From: Acanthamoeba castellanii str. Neff
Taxonomy: Eukaryota; Discosea; Longamoebia; Acanthamoebidae
Direction of reading: 5' to 3'
Length of the DNA: 64,000 nt
Assembly (NCBI RefSeq): GCF_000313135.1
Contig: NW_004457434.1
Coordinates: 219,467 to 283,466 of the forward strand
The notes beneath the pieces are model-generated. The model searched no databases and was not told where the DNA came from. It saw only the letters and a program-made list of their open reading frames with translations. Made by a program: the position numbers and the translations under genes. Of the stretch, positions 22,905 through 33,303 are shown piece by piece. Within the stretch, counting starts at the first letter, position 1. The number at the start of each line of letters is the position of its first letter.

Positions 22905-23501
22905 TCACTACAAGAGATACACGACACGACACGACACGACACGCCACAAGGGACTGACCCAGCGTGGGGCAGTCGGGTATGATGATAGGATAGGGCGGAG
23001 GCTGGAGCTCGCTCCTTGAGCGAGCGCGGTGGGCGCATCAGGCTCTGCTTCGGCCTGGAACATGCCGCCGCTGCTGCGGGCCAGGCGCGACTCACTTCCC
23101 TCCTCTGTTGACGTTGGTGGAAATACCGTGTTAGTACTCACGATGATCAGCGAATGAATGAGCCGTAAGTGGGTGGGTGGAGAGACGTACGGGAAGGGCG
23201 CGCTGCTGGCCAAGTCGTATCCCTTGCCCGAATCCATGTATTGATAGGAGAAACGAGTCGATGAAGATTGAAATGTGGAATGGTTGCGTCTCAGCGTTTT
23301 CTGTGTGTGTGACAAACGAAACGACAAGCTTTAGTAAGCAGAGAAGACACGCCACCACGCTACATCATCACCATACTTTTATTTTTGTTGCGCTGGACGG
23401 TGTTCACGTCAATAATGATCGTAGTAGCCGCAGAGGTGTCGGGCGCGGCGGGCCACAAGTCGAGAGAAAGAGGGACCTGGTTGTTGTTGTTTTGTTGTTT
23501 T
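22905..23501 (-). CDS. Hypothetical protein (3' exons)
   Basis: I do not recognise this. Three minus-strand exons appear to join. The first begins after a poly-A/CAG acceptor near 23485 (VPLSLDLWPAAPDTSAA, then TIIIDVNTVQRNKNK). The second lies at about 23190-23310 (KTLRRNHSTFQSSSTRFSYQ, MDSGKGYDLASSAPF). The third lies at about 22970-23105 (EEGSESRLARSSGGMFQAEA, LRPILSSYPTAPRW). A final intron would place the stop TGA at 22905-22907 directly after the acceptor. The start is not clear: it may be the ATG of MDSGKG near 23242, or the exons may be the distal end of the gene upstream (23615-24985) if its stop is bypassed by splicing. The composition is hydrophilic with no recognised domain. Confidence 0.35.
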
Positions 23502-23614
23502 TTTTTTTTTTTGTCTGTAGTGTTCGTTGGTGAAGACGTTAGCGAACAACCCCCTTTGTAAAAGAGTAAGAACAGATCAAAGGGGAGAGCACGTACGAGG
23601 TCGGGGGCTGCGCA

Positions 23615-24985
23615 CTAGTGGTTCCTCTGCTCGTCCAGGAAGCGGTGGTAAGCGTATGTGGCCTCCGCGAGGCTCCTTTCCTCTTCCAGCCTCCGCATGG
23701 AGATCCATAGGCACATGTCCATGCCCTCGGGCTGCTCCGGCGGCGGCGTGTAGAGCACCTCTTCGAGCCACGCCAGCTAAGCGATGTGCGCTCTCAGGCC
23801 CGCGTCCCTCTCTCTGGCCGCGGCGGTCTCGGCGGCAGCCTGCTGTGTCATGGCCACGACCACGGCGGCCTGGAGCACGGCGACGGCGACGGCGGCCTGC
23901 CGGGACAGGGCCACGACCACGGCGGCCTGGTGCACGGTGGTGGGCTGCTGGGCCACGACCACGGCGGCCTGGAACACGGCGGCGGCGGCGGGCTGCTGGG
24001 GCACGGCCACGACCACAGGGGCCTGGAACACGGCCACGGCAGCGGCGGCAGGCTGGCCTGTGACGTTGTGCCCGCGACGGAGCGCTGCGTTCACGAAGCG
24101 GCGAAGCGTCAGGGCCGGGCCAGGGGCGTGATGGTGGTGGTGTGGCGGCGGGCTGGGGCCGGGAACGGGGCGAGGGCAAGGGGGTGGGGGGGGAAGCGAG
24201 TCCTTCGTGGCCCACAGGTAGACCGCGTAGAGCAGCTCATTTCCGACCAGCTGCGCCGCGAACACCGCCACCCACCGCGGCACCACGATGTTGGTGACGA
24301 CTCCCGCCAGCGCTGACGATAGAGTGGTAGTCGTAGCCCACGAGGGCACCACCTCAACCGATGGCCACGACGAGGGGAGTGTGGGCCTCGACGGGAGGGC
24401 CGAGTGGAGGAAGGCCCCGAGGTGCCGCTTGACCGATGATGATGTCAAGCCCTTGTGCGAGCTCAACTCGGCCTCGGCCTCGACCTGAGTCGCGAAGCCG
24501 CGGGCCAGGCCGTGCGCGACGTCCTGCTCGAGGGTCGCGAACGAGTTGCTGTCGATGCTGTTCTCTTTGTTTTTGTTCTTGATCTTGTTGCAGAAGATTA
24601 CGAAGATGTCATTGACGTTGAGAGGTCCGGGACGAGCCGACTCGACGTTGTTGTTCTTCTTCTTCTTCTCGAAGTTGAAGTTGAAGGCGCTGTTGCCCTC
24701 GAATGGTCCAGGGCGAGTCGTCCTCTCGACCCCTTCATGAAGGAAAGGGGGTGGGGTAGCCGTTGAAGGGGCTGCTCGTACTCGCCAAGGCCTCGACTGG
24801 GCGATGGACGATGTCGTAGCCCATGACCGGTCGAGATGATTTCGATCAACACGACGAAACAAATACACCAGAGAGTGAAAGCACGTCGCGCTGCGCGTGT
24901 GCGGACGTACCATGAGAGCCCAGTCAGAACTCTGGGTGTTTGCTGGTCGAGCATCATAAGTGACCAGTTTCCTCTTCTCGGTCAT
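23615..24985 (-). CDS. Hypothetical protein with Pro-rich and Val/Ala-repeat regions, in-frame TAG
   Basis: No recognised family. Exon 1 (ATG at 24985) reads MTEKRKLVTYDARPANTQ and ends at a GTACG donor. The main exon gives a Lys/Asn-rich stretch (NVNDIFVIFCNKIKNKNKEN), a helical stretch FATLEQDVAHGLARGFATQV, a hydrophobic region (TLSSALAGVVTNIVVPRWVA, VFAAQLVGNELLYAVYLWA), a Pro/His-rich linker (CPRPVPGPSPPPHHHHH), and then repeats of the type VFQAAVVVAQQP. A TAG at 23779-23777 interrupts the frame after RERDAGLRAHIA, yet the same frame continues LAWLEEVLYTPPPEQ and EEERSLAEATYAYHRF to a stop at 23615. CTTAG could be a splice acceptor, or the TAG may be a C-to-T change of a Gln codon. Role unknown; probably membrane-associated. 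Confidence 0.5.
23851..24058. repeat. Imperfect tandem repeat coding Val/Ala/Gln-Pro units
   Basis: A unit beginning GCCACGACCACGGCGGCCTG on the plus strand recurs at about 23851, 23910, 23953 and 24007 at spacings of about 43-59 bases. On the minus strand it codes QAAVVVA units alternating with QQP or SRQ. GC-rich and prone to slippage. Confidence 0.7.
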
Positions 24986-25347
24986 TGTTGTTCGAGCGCA
25001 AAAACGCTTGACGCTACAAGAGAGGTCTCTGCATTTTTAGGGATCGAAATCCAACGGACAACAAAAAGATGGGAAGGACAACAAAAAGATGGGAACAAGC
25101 CTGACCGCGAGCTTAGTTTTTTCCTTTCCATTTCACGAGAGTTGCAGCGAGAAATCAATAAGGAAAATCCCCATTGGTAAACTTAGTACCCGTAGCAGCA
25201 ACAATCCTTTTTTGTACTCGTGGGTTCCCTTGCAGCCGTTAGCCGTTGGGAAGACATAACCCTCATCTCAGGGCAAGAGGATCCTCTTGCGTGCGCAGGC
25301 CTTCCAGTTCTTCGATAAAAGCAAATAAATAATCAAATATTCACAAC
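24986..25347. repeat. Intergenic stretch with perfect 20-base tandem duplication
   Basis: No gene was seen in these 360 bases upstream of the hypothetical gene at 24985. The sequence GGACAACAAAAAGATGGGAA occurs twice head to tail at 25056-25075 and 25076-25095, about 70 bases upstream of that start codon. It may be a duplicated regulatory element or a recent slippage event. Confidence 0.6.
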
Positions 25348-25760
25348 TTATGTGCGAGGAACATACTCAAAGGAGCCCGGGGTGCTGGTTGGCTTCAGCT
25401 TCTTGCATACGCCGTTCAGCATGTCGCCGATCCACTGCTCCAACTCCCCGTGGTCAGCCGGGCCGAAGAGCATCCTTGCGGGGTCTTGGCCGACGCTACT
25501 CCGTCGTCGCATTCGTGGCAGGCCGAGTAATGAGAGATCCAGCACGTTGTCGTTGTCATCTTCTGCTCCTGGGCTGTCCGCACGGGTATTTCTATCCGCG
25601 CCCCTTCTCCTTCGCTCGGCCTTGTTCGTGGTTCGGTTTCCTCCATGTGCTGTGGTCCTTCGTTCGCGTCCACGACGGGTAGCACCTTTCGACACTGCAC
25701 CTCTATCCGGCTTGCTATCCCAACGCTTCCAAGGTCCATGCGGGCTTCGGGCTGTGCCAT
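25348..25760 (-). CDS. Small hypothetical protein, start and frame uncertain
   Basis: Unrecognised. The 3' part reads as a convincing protein: SPGAEDDNDNVLDLSLLGLP, then RMRRRSSVGQDPARMLFG, then HGELEQWIGDMLNGVCKKL, ending SFEYVPRT at the stop at 25348. Its upstream part is very basic (ATRRGRERRTTAHGG). No ATG lies in this frame before an upstream stop. The nearest ATG (25760, MAQPEARMDLGSVGIASRIE) is in another frame. A short intron, a frameshift, or an unseen first exon must connect them. RRRSSVG resembles a basophilic-kinase phosphorylation site. Function not predicted. Confidence 0.35.
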
Positions 25761-25769
25761 CCTAGTTTT

Positions 25770-25816
25770 TTTTGAACCGACGAGAAGCTTGAGGAAGCGT
25801 TTTGAACCGACGAGAA
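25770..25816. repeat. 17-base direct repeat, period 30
   Basis: TTTTGAACCGACGAGAA occurs at 25770-25786 and again at 25800-25816, exactly 30 bases apart. It sits immediately upstream of the small hypothetical gene (start 25760, minus) and downstream of the methyltransferase gene end (26021). It could be a pair of promoter elements for the minus-strand gene. Confidence 0.6.
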
Positions 25817-26020
25817 CTGTATTGACGGCTGTATGGTTGCCTCCGCTCGGGTGGTCGTGCGGTCTTATGTCAACTTTAGCCTCCGTAGTTACACTACTCC
25901 GCTAGTTAAAATCGAGCGTTACCCGCGGGTCCTTGTCCTAAAGCGTGGTGTGCTCAACTTGACGTTGGTGGTAGTTAGCCATTTTCCGAAGAAGGTTGCC
26001 TTTTATGCATCTTGTTACCT

Positions 26021-26991
26021 TTATGGACAGTAGGGCACCTTACGCGCCTGCACCACGTACATGGGATCGGTCTCGCCGGGGTGGGGCGAGATATCGAGCG
26101 ACTCAGGAGGGGCGAAGCCCGGCGTGTAATGAAAGTAGGAGCCCACCAGGTAGACTCGCTCCCGATCACTGATGTGCAGCCATATATCGATCACCTTCTC
26201 GGGAAGCATCGGTTGCTGAAGCTGCACGCACGAAACACACGCCTTAGACTTGCTCACTCAACGAGAGAGCTGCAGACGCGTCGGCACGGCGGGCGTTTTG
26301 TTCACCTCATGGCGCAAGTGCCGCCGGGCTTGAGCACTCGGTGCACCTCCTTGAAGACCCCCATCGGGCGAGTGAGGTAGTCCACGCTCACCGAACAGAG
26401 AACCACATCAAAAGAGTCGTTGTCGAAGGGCAGCTCCACCTGATGAGGCAGTCAGTGAGATGACGAAAAGATCAGCCCCCCCCCGGGGGGCACAAGCGCG
26501 TTACCTGCTCTTGGTTCAAGTCGAGCACTCGTCGCTCCGTGAGAAGCGGGTTGGCACGCAGCTCCTCCTCGTTCATCCCGACCCCCACCAGCCGCTTCAC
26601 CTTGAGGTCGTCCGGCAGGTGCGACGTCCAGGAGGACATGAGGTCCAGCACGCTCGCCTCTGGGTATCGAACCCAAGAAGCGTGAATAGGGGCTGAAGAA
26701 GATGCACAAGAATGAAGAGATGACGCACCGCCATGGTAAGGTTCGATGAGGGTCAAGTAGTGCCTTTGGACGGCTGCTCGTGCAGCGTCGTCGATGTGAT
26801 GCACGTTCACACGGGGCTCCTCGTAGAAAAGTGAATCGGGCTGCTCATCTGCGCGTTGAAAGGACTCGGGCGGGAAGGGAAAGGCGGCGGGCCACGTTGC
26901 ATGCGTTGTTATCACCTTGCTCACCGCCATAGAGCGCGGCAGCTTCGGGAACAGAGCTCGCCAAGTGCTGCTCATCCTCGCGTTTGCTCAT
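26021..26991 (-). CDS. SAM-dependent methyltransferase (type 11-like)
   Basis: Exons read MSKREDEQHLASSVPEAAAL, then DSLFYEEPRVNVHHIDDAAR and LIEPYHGG, then SVLDLMSSWTSHLPDDLKVK, VGVGMNEEELRANPLLTERR, VLDLN, then VELPFDNDSFDVVLCSVSVD, PMGVFKEVHRVLKPGG, and finally MLPEKVIDIWLHISDRERVY and HPGETDPMYVVQARK. The FD-V-C and LKPGG motifs are those of class I methyltransferases. The first loop is DLMSSW rather than the usual DxGxG, a variant I associate with a plant and cyanobacterial group. The substrate is unknown. The ATG at 26991 is preferred because the ORF upstream is AT-rich and lies in the 118-base divergent interval. Confidence 0.75.
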
Positions 26992-27109
26992 CTTTTCTTC
27001 ATGTTTTCTTTTTCTTCTTTTGCTGGCTGAACTTTTGTCGCGAATTATTTTAATATTATATTCTTTTCCTGGGCCACACGCACAAGAGTTTTCATCCCGT
27101 TGGAGAAAG
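26992..27109. promoter_or_regulatory. Divergent 118-base start interval
   Basis: Separates the methyltransferase start (minus) and the secreted-protein start (plus). AT-rich core around 27040-27065 (TTTTAATATTATATTC). Both promoters must lie here. Confidence 0.4.
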
Positions 27110-30100
27110 ATGAAGCGGCTCACGTTGCTTGCATCTCTGTTGCTTCTGCTTTGCGTGGCAACTCATGGTGCCAATGCCCTTCCTTCGAACTCCCTCAACT
27201 TCCCAATTAATCTATTTTAAGAACAAATTCCTTAGGATTTGGGATGCCGCCGTTGAGACAAGAAGGCTCCCTCCTCAACGAAGCCTCGCTAAGAGATCTG
27301 GCGGAGGTCGCGGAAGGCCATAGGCAACAGCCGCATCACGACTTCTCGCCCAAACACGACGCCGACCGGTGGCGGGCTCTCTTGGTGGCCGCCGCCGAGC
27401 AGGACGTCTACACCACCGCCAACGTACGGACACCGGGGGGAGGGGGACGCTTCGCTTTCGTTCTTTGGTCTTCTCTCTTCTAACTCGGAGGTGCCCGGTG
27501 TGGTCATTAGTTGGCGTTGCGACGCATCAGCGAACTGAAGGCTCAGCACCCGTCCCTGTTTGCTCAGCTCACCTGTGTCGGCTCTGAGGTGCCCTCCGCC
27601 GAGGCCGCTCATTCTCAAAGTTTGGTTTTCTTTTATTCACCCGCCGTTCTCTCGACAAAAGGTGATCGAGTCGCAACGGCTGGATCACGGGCCACTGCTG
27701 TCGTACTACATCGTGGGCGGGCGGGAGGAAGGTGGTGATTCGCTCCAAACAGGCCGTCGCCCCTTCCTGCCGGCCAAGGTGGGCATCGACACTGGTCTGT
27801 CGTCCGCGTGCTTTCCCGCCAACTTCCTCGCACTGCCCGTGCGCTACGAAGCGCCCGCCGTGATCTCAGCCCGACGCATCCTGCCCCTCCACGAACGGGA
27901 CATCAACGTCGAAGAGGTAAGCCGGCCCTTTGAATGCCCACATACATTACCACGTGGCCATCAGCAACATCACTGACTCTCTCGCCACGTATTCGGACAT
28001 AAAAGTACGCCAAGCAGGTCGCCACCCAAAAGTCGGGTTCGACCCAGTGGCGCGTGGTGAGCGCGGAGGAAGAGGTGCTTGTCTGTCCTTTCTCTAGATA
28101 CACCCGATGGCTGCTGACGGGCACAGCCGATGCCGGTTGGAGAAGTGGTTGACTGACAACCAAGCCCGGGTTGGCGTGCTGTGCAGATGACCCGAGTGAC
28201 GTTCAATGTGTCGGCATTCGTGCTGAGCGTGGTGGAGCTGCCCAGCGGTCAGTACCTCGTGGCAGTCTATGGGCGGAGTGCCGACGCGCCCGACCACATC
28301 GTCGAACGAAACGTGCAAGTGCTGCTGGCCGATCAGCGCGGCGACAAGCACCAGGTACGCTCGCCCCAAACAATGCCTTTTCGCAGAAAGAAGCTGCTAA
28401 GCGTTGTTTGTTTTTGTCGCAGGTCGTGGTCTCTTCGTCATCGTCGTCGCCGCCCTCGAAGAAGCGAGCGGCACCCGTCTACCGCGTGTCTAAATTCTCT
28501 CGTCTCTCAGTTTCCAGGTATCATCACATCGCCCATTCAGGAAGAGAAGGCAATGACTCACGCATGTGTGCATCTCTCTGCTGCAGCGACGTTGGTGCTA
28601 TGAAGGGCAGGAGGGGTGCCGACCCGAACTCCCGTACGCTAATGAGCTACAACATCTGGAACTACAACGCCGACTGGCAGGAGAGGAAACGCCTGATCGC
28701 GCAGTTTGTACGTACGCTTCGGCTTGGTCGCTTTGGCTGTGTTCGCGTTGAGAGGAGGCTTACCAGAGCCGGTGAACAACCACAACGATTTCCGTGCGTG
28801 CGTGCAGATTAGCAAGCAGCAGCCAGACATTGTGGGCGTGCAGGAGATCCGGTACAAGTACTCCGGCGGTCCCGACCAGCTGACGGACCTTGTCAACGAA
28901 CTGCAGCTTCTCAACCAGACCTACAATCACGTCTATCAGCCTGCCATGTACTACGACAACGAGGCACGTTTTTCGCTCTCTCTTCTCTCTCTCCATCGAG
29001 GTGATCGTCGATTGCGAAAGCTAATACGCGCCGTACCTATGAACCCAGGCCGAGGGTGTGGGCGTGCTTTCGCGAGTGCCCATCGCCATCCACGAATACA
29101 TCAACCTCACCTTTGTTCCTGGTACGGATGCTCTTTGCAGAGTAGGGCCAACGGCCATTGAGTTGATTAACACGTGCTGCTTCTTCAGGCACTACCGACG
29201 GCAATCGGCGAATCGTTCTACGCACTCTGCTGATGGACGCGAACAACGCGCCCTTCAACTTCTTCGTCTCCCACTTCACCTACGCCATCGGCGAGGGCCA
29301 GATGAGCAACGCTTTCGGTACGTCCGTCGCCGCAACATTCTCGGCTTTGGCTTGGTGGCCATAAAAACGAACGTACGCTCATACTCTCACCTCCATCATT
29401 ATTACCAGAACTTTTCAACTTCATGAGGCGGCAGCGGCCAGACGTTCCTCAGAGCGTGGTCGCCGATTTCAACATCTACGTTGGACATGTACGCTTCTCT
29501 CCATCATCATCGCACATTGTATTGTACAGCACGCCCGCTGATGCTCGTAGGCACTCTCAAAATAACACACTCGCATTCTCTTCTGTAGGAGGAACCGACC
29601 AACTTCCTCACTGGCAAGCTCTCTTACCGAGGCGTCAAGGGTGATCTCAAGGATGTGTGGCTTGATGCCCACGGTACCGACATCTCTGAAAGGTCGCTTC
29701 ATGTTGAGCTGCACGGGTACCGAGAAGTGCTCTATGTTGTGCAACCTGCAGGTACCTCAGAGCCGGGCTACACATTCAGCAATCTGCCCTGGTCGTCGGG
29801 TCTCATCAATAGGGCCGACCGAATCCTGGTCCGCAACATGCCCTACATCCTTTCGCAGCCCAATACAACCGTCACCACGTACGAACGCCATTCGCCCCGC
29901 ACCTTCTTTGGCAGCTTGACTGCTCACCCTGCGCGCTGCGTGTGTCTCAGTGGCCGCGTCACGCCCGGCGCCAACCCGGCGTCCGACCACCTGGCCGTGG
30001 CGTCTCACGTTTCGTATGTCACTAACAACACATGGACGCGACCGTAGCCCACCTCACCTCACACCCTTGTGGCGCAGCAAGAGATGAGCAATCACCTGTA

Positions 30101-30314
30101 CGAGCATCCCGCTGATGATGGCGAAAACAAAGCTCCACTTGTCTTGCGCGCCCGCAGGTTGCAGCAGTACGTGGTGGAGCTGGACAGAAGCTCCGTGTTG
30201 GTTGCTGTCAACTCGGCCACCGCCGATTGGAGCCCGCGCCTCTTCTCGGCGCTTCTGTCCGGCGCGAAGTTCCCGCGTGCCCGGTCGCCACAAATTCTTT
30301 TCCTTCATTTATAA
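27110..30314 (+). CDS. Secreted or membrane endonuclease/exonuclease/phosphatase-fold protein
   Basis: Exon 1 encodes a clear signal peptide (MKRLTLLASLLLLLCVATHG). The N-terminal half is unrecognised, with motifs RISELKAQHPSLFAQL, HGPLLSYYIVGG and TFNVSAFVLSVVELPSGQYL. The C-terminal half is an EEP-superfamily domain: RTLMSYNIWNYNADWQERK (Asn motif), QQPDIVGVQEIRYKYSGG (catalytic metal-binding Glu), GVGVLSRVPI, FNFFVSHFTY, VVADFNIYVG (usual form GDFN), LKDVWLDAHG and PGANPASDHLAVASHVS (SDH motif). Such proteins cut phosphodiesters in nucleic acids or phosphorylated lipids. With a signal peptide, an extracytosolic nuclease or sphingomyelinase-like role is possible but not shown. At least 12 introns. 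The last exon (LQQYVVELDRSSVLVAVNSA, to 30314) is less certain. Confidence 0.75.
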
Positions 30315-30367
30315 ATAAATACAAGTTGCTTTGCTGGATTAGTCTCAAGGCACAAGCACAAAGACAA

Positions 30368-32994
30368 ATGGAGGACGTAGAGCAGCTAAAGAGGGAGAAT
30401 GAAGAGCTCAAGCGACAGCTGGCCGAGTACCAAAAGAGTGCCAGGGTTCGTGCATTACTGCTCGTAATCATGTGCATTAAATTCAAAACCTGATTAATTG
30501 ATTCGTGTCTTCCACAGCCTCGTGATGCCGTGCTGACATCAGTCTCGCCTGGAGCTGCCATTGACGAGAAATCTGCCCTCACCATCATCGTTTTGGGTTG
30601 GACCCTTTTTGTTCCATTTGCATTCCTGCATTCCTGAGCAGAGGAGGCTGACCGCGTGCACATCTTCTTGCGTGGCGCAACAGGTGCCTCTGGCGACTTG
30701 GCCAAGAAGAAGACCTATCCCGTTCTGTTCTCGCTCTACCTCCACGGCTTGCTGCCGCCCAACGCCATCATCTACGGGTTTGCCCGAAGCAAGCTGGACG
30801 ACGCCGACTTCAAGAAGCAAATTTCGCGCCAGTACTGCCACCCCTCATTACGCCCTTGTGTGGCTTGTGTTGCTGATGCGCTTGCTATGTTGAAGTTTCA
30901 AGAAGGCGCCAGAGGAGAAGGTGAACGGCTTCCTGGATCGGTGCTACTACTTCAGTGGCCAGTACAACTCGGCTGAGTCCTTCGCCGAGCTGGCCAAGGC
31001 CATGGACGAGAAGGAGTCTGCTTTCACCTCCGGGTCGCAGGTTTGTTCTTGCCTTGTCTTGCTCGTCGCTGAAGTGCTCCTTGGTTGCTGATTCGTTTGT
31101 CTTCATCCACTCACTCCCAAATTGCAGCCCGCCAACAGGATCTTCTACATGGCCATCCCTCCGTCCATCTTCTTGGATGTGGCGAAGGCTATTCAGCCCG
31201 CGGCCATGAGCAAGGTGCGCTCCCGAACCACGCATTTCCTCCCTGAGCGCTCCTTGGTCCAACGTGCCTCTCACAATCACACGACAATCACACAGACCGG
31301 GTGGAACCGTGTGATCGTGGAGAAGCCATTCGGCCACGACCTCGACTCGTCCAGAGCGCTCTCCAGCTCCATGTCGCAGCTCTTCACTGAAGACCAGTTG
31401 TATAGGATTGACCACTACGTATATACGATTACCGCCCACCCCACGTTTATGCTGCGCCTGCATGGTTGGCTCTGCGATTCCTGACGTTATGTCGCTCAGT
31501 TAGGAAAGGAGATGGTGCAGAACTTGATGGTGCTGCGTTTCGCCAACAGCGTATTCGAGCCCGTCTGGAACCGCAACTTTGTCTCCAACGTCATCATCAC
31601 GTTCAAGGTACGCCCTCACCTATTCTATTTGACCATTCTTGGTTGAACACGATTCAACGCGCATTCTTCGACGTCGTGCGTTCCAACAGGAGGACATTGG
31701 CACAGAGGGACGCGGAGGCTACTTCGATGGCAACGGCATCATCCGTGACGTCATGCAGAATCACCTCATCCAGATTCTTGCGCTTGTTGGCATGGAGGCT
31801 CCCATCAGCCTCAGCGCCGAGGACGTTAGAGATGAAAAGGTACTCTACCTATGCTTCTAGCCCCTCCCCCAAGTCATCTCTGCTCACCATTGTGTTTGTT
31901 CAGGTCAAGTTGCTGCGCGCGGTGTCTGCGCTCACTCTGGACGATCTCGTGATCGGTCAGTACACCGCTAGCCCGGATGGAAAGACACCCGGATACAAGG
32001 TATTGCTTTCGTGCCCACTTGCACTTGAACCCGTACGCAAGTATTGATCGACTGTTGGCATATATCAGGAGGATCCAGGCGTGCCTCAGGACTCTGTGAC
32101 GCCCACGTTCGCGGCGGCGGTCCTGCACATCAACAACTCCCGCTGGGCCGGCACTCCATTCATCCTCAAGTGCGGCAAAGGTGCCGAAATCTCTCATCTC
32201 TTCTTTGCAGCTGAGCACGGGCGTATGCGATCGTAGACGCTTGTTAAACAAGCTACGCGTTCTCTTCTCACAGCTCTGAACGAGCGCAAGGCTGAGATTC
32301 GCATTCAGTTCAAGTGCCCGTCTGCTTCTCTGTTCCCCGTACCACTCCCTGACTCTGTCGCTGCTCATTTCGCCTCACTCCACTCACGAATCTCTCTCTC
32401 TTCGTGTTGGTGATAACAGAACTGTTCGGCGCCCAACGAGCTGGTGCTTCGTGTGCAGCCCAACGAGGCCGTCTACATGAAGATGTTGACCAAGAAGCCA
32501 GGCCTCACCACCGCGCTCGCGCAAAGCGAGCTGGATCTCTCGTACAAGTCCCGGTTCGAAGACCTGGAATCGCCGGACGGTGCGTTTGACACTACCTGCT
32601 TTCTTTCCAACAAGGCGTCGTGGTCACACATCCGTGCTGACATTTCAAGGCCTCTTCTTTCTCAGCCTACGAGCGTTTGATCTTCGATGTCATCAAGGGC
32701 GATCACAACCTGTTTGTGCGCGACGACGAGCTCGAGGCCGCCTGGAAGATCTTCACTCCCATCCTCCACCAACTGGAGAAGGAGAAGGTTACCTTTGTTC
32801 TTTCTGTCTTTCATCTCTCTTCCACCCGCCCACGTACTGATGTTACATTCTTCTTCGTTCTTGAGTAGATTCAGCCCGACTTGTACGAGTTCGGCAGCCG
32901 AGGCCCCGCGTCGGCCGACAAGCTCATTGCAGACTCCGGCTACAGGCTCACCACCGGCTACACCTGGCCTGTCAACAGGAAGGCGCAGCTGTGA
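30368..32994 (+). CDS. G6PD: Glucose-6-phosphate dehydrogenase
   Basis: First enzyme of the oxidative pentose phosphate pathway, making 6-phosphogluconolactone and NADPH in the cytosol. It begins with a short coiled-coil-like extension ([20 protein letters not shown]). The Rossmann fold follows with [19 protein letters not shown] (coenzyme motif GxxGDLA, about 30690). Next are [36 protein letters not shown] (EKPFG) and the substrate motif [19 protein letters not shown], which is interrupted by an intron after DHY (about 31420-31500). Then come [98 protein letters not shown] and the C-terminal [11 protein letters not shown]. About 14 introns. Length (about 520 residues) matches the family. All key motifs look intact. 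Confidence 0.95.
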
Positions 32995-33303
32995 GGCCGC
33001 GGTTTGAAAAGTTGAGAGACCCCAAGCGTGCAGCTTTGTTGCAATTTCTGGAGGACAACAAAAACAGATTCGTAATCGGCCACAATTTCAAACAGCTGAT
33101 AATCGAAGGGGATGAGGGTAACGGCAACAAAGGGAGGGCGCGGCACGACTTCGATTGTGCAGCGAGGTGTAATCCATGGATCACCTGCCACGGGATTTGG
33201 CACATCGCGAGCACGATTTTTGCCGATCCTATCTACATCTCCACACATTACGGGGCAAGTTCGCCTGCAGCACAGCTGTGCAACGCCCTCTACACAGCCT
33301 TTA
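32995..33303. other. Intergenic stretch between G6PD and RlmN-like genes
   Basis: About 310 bases. ORFs on both strands cross it, but none has a recognisable family or fits the flanking splicing. I read it as 3' and 5' untranslated sequence. Confidence 0.4.
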
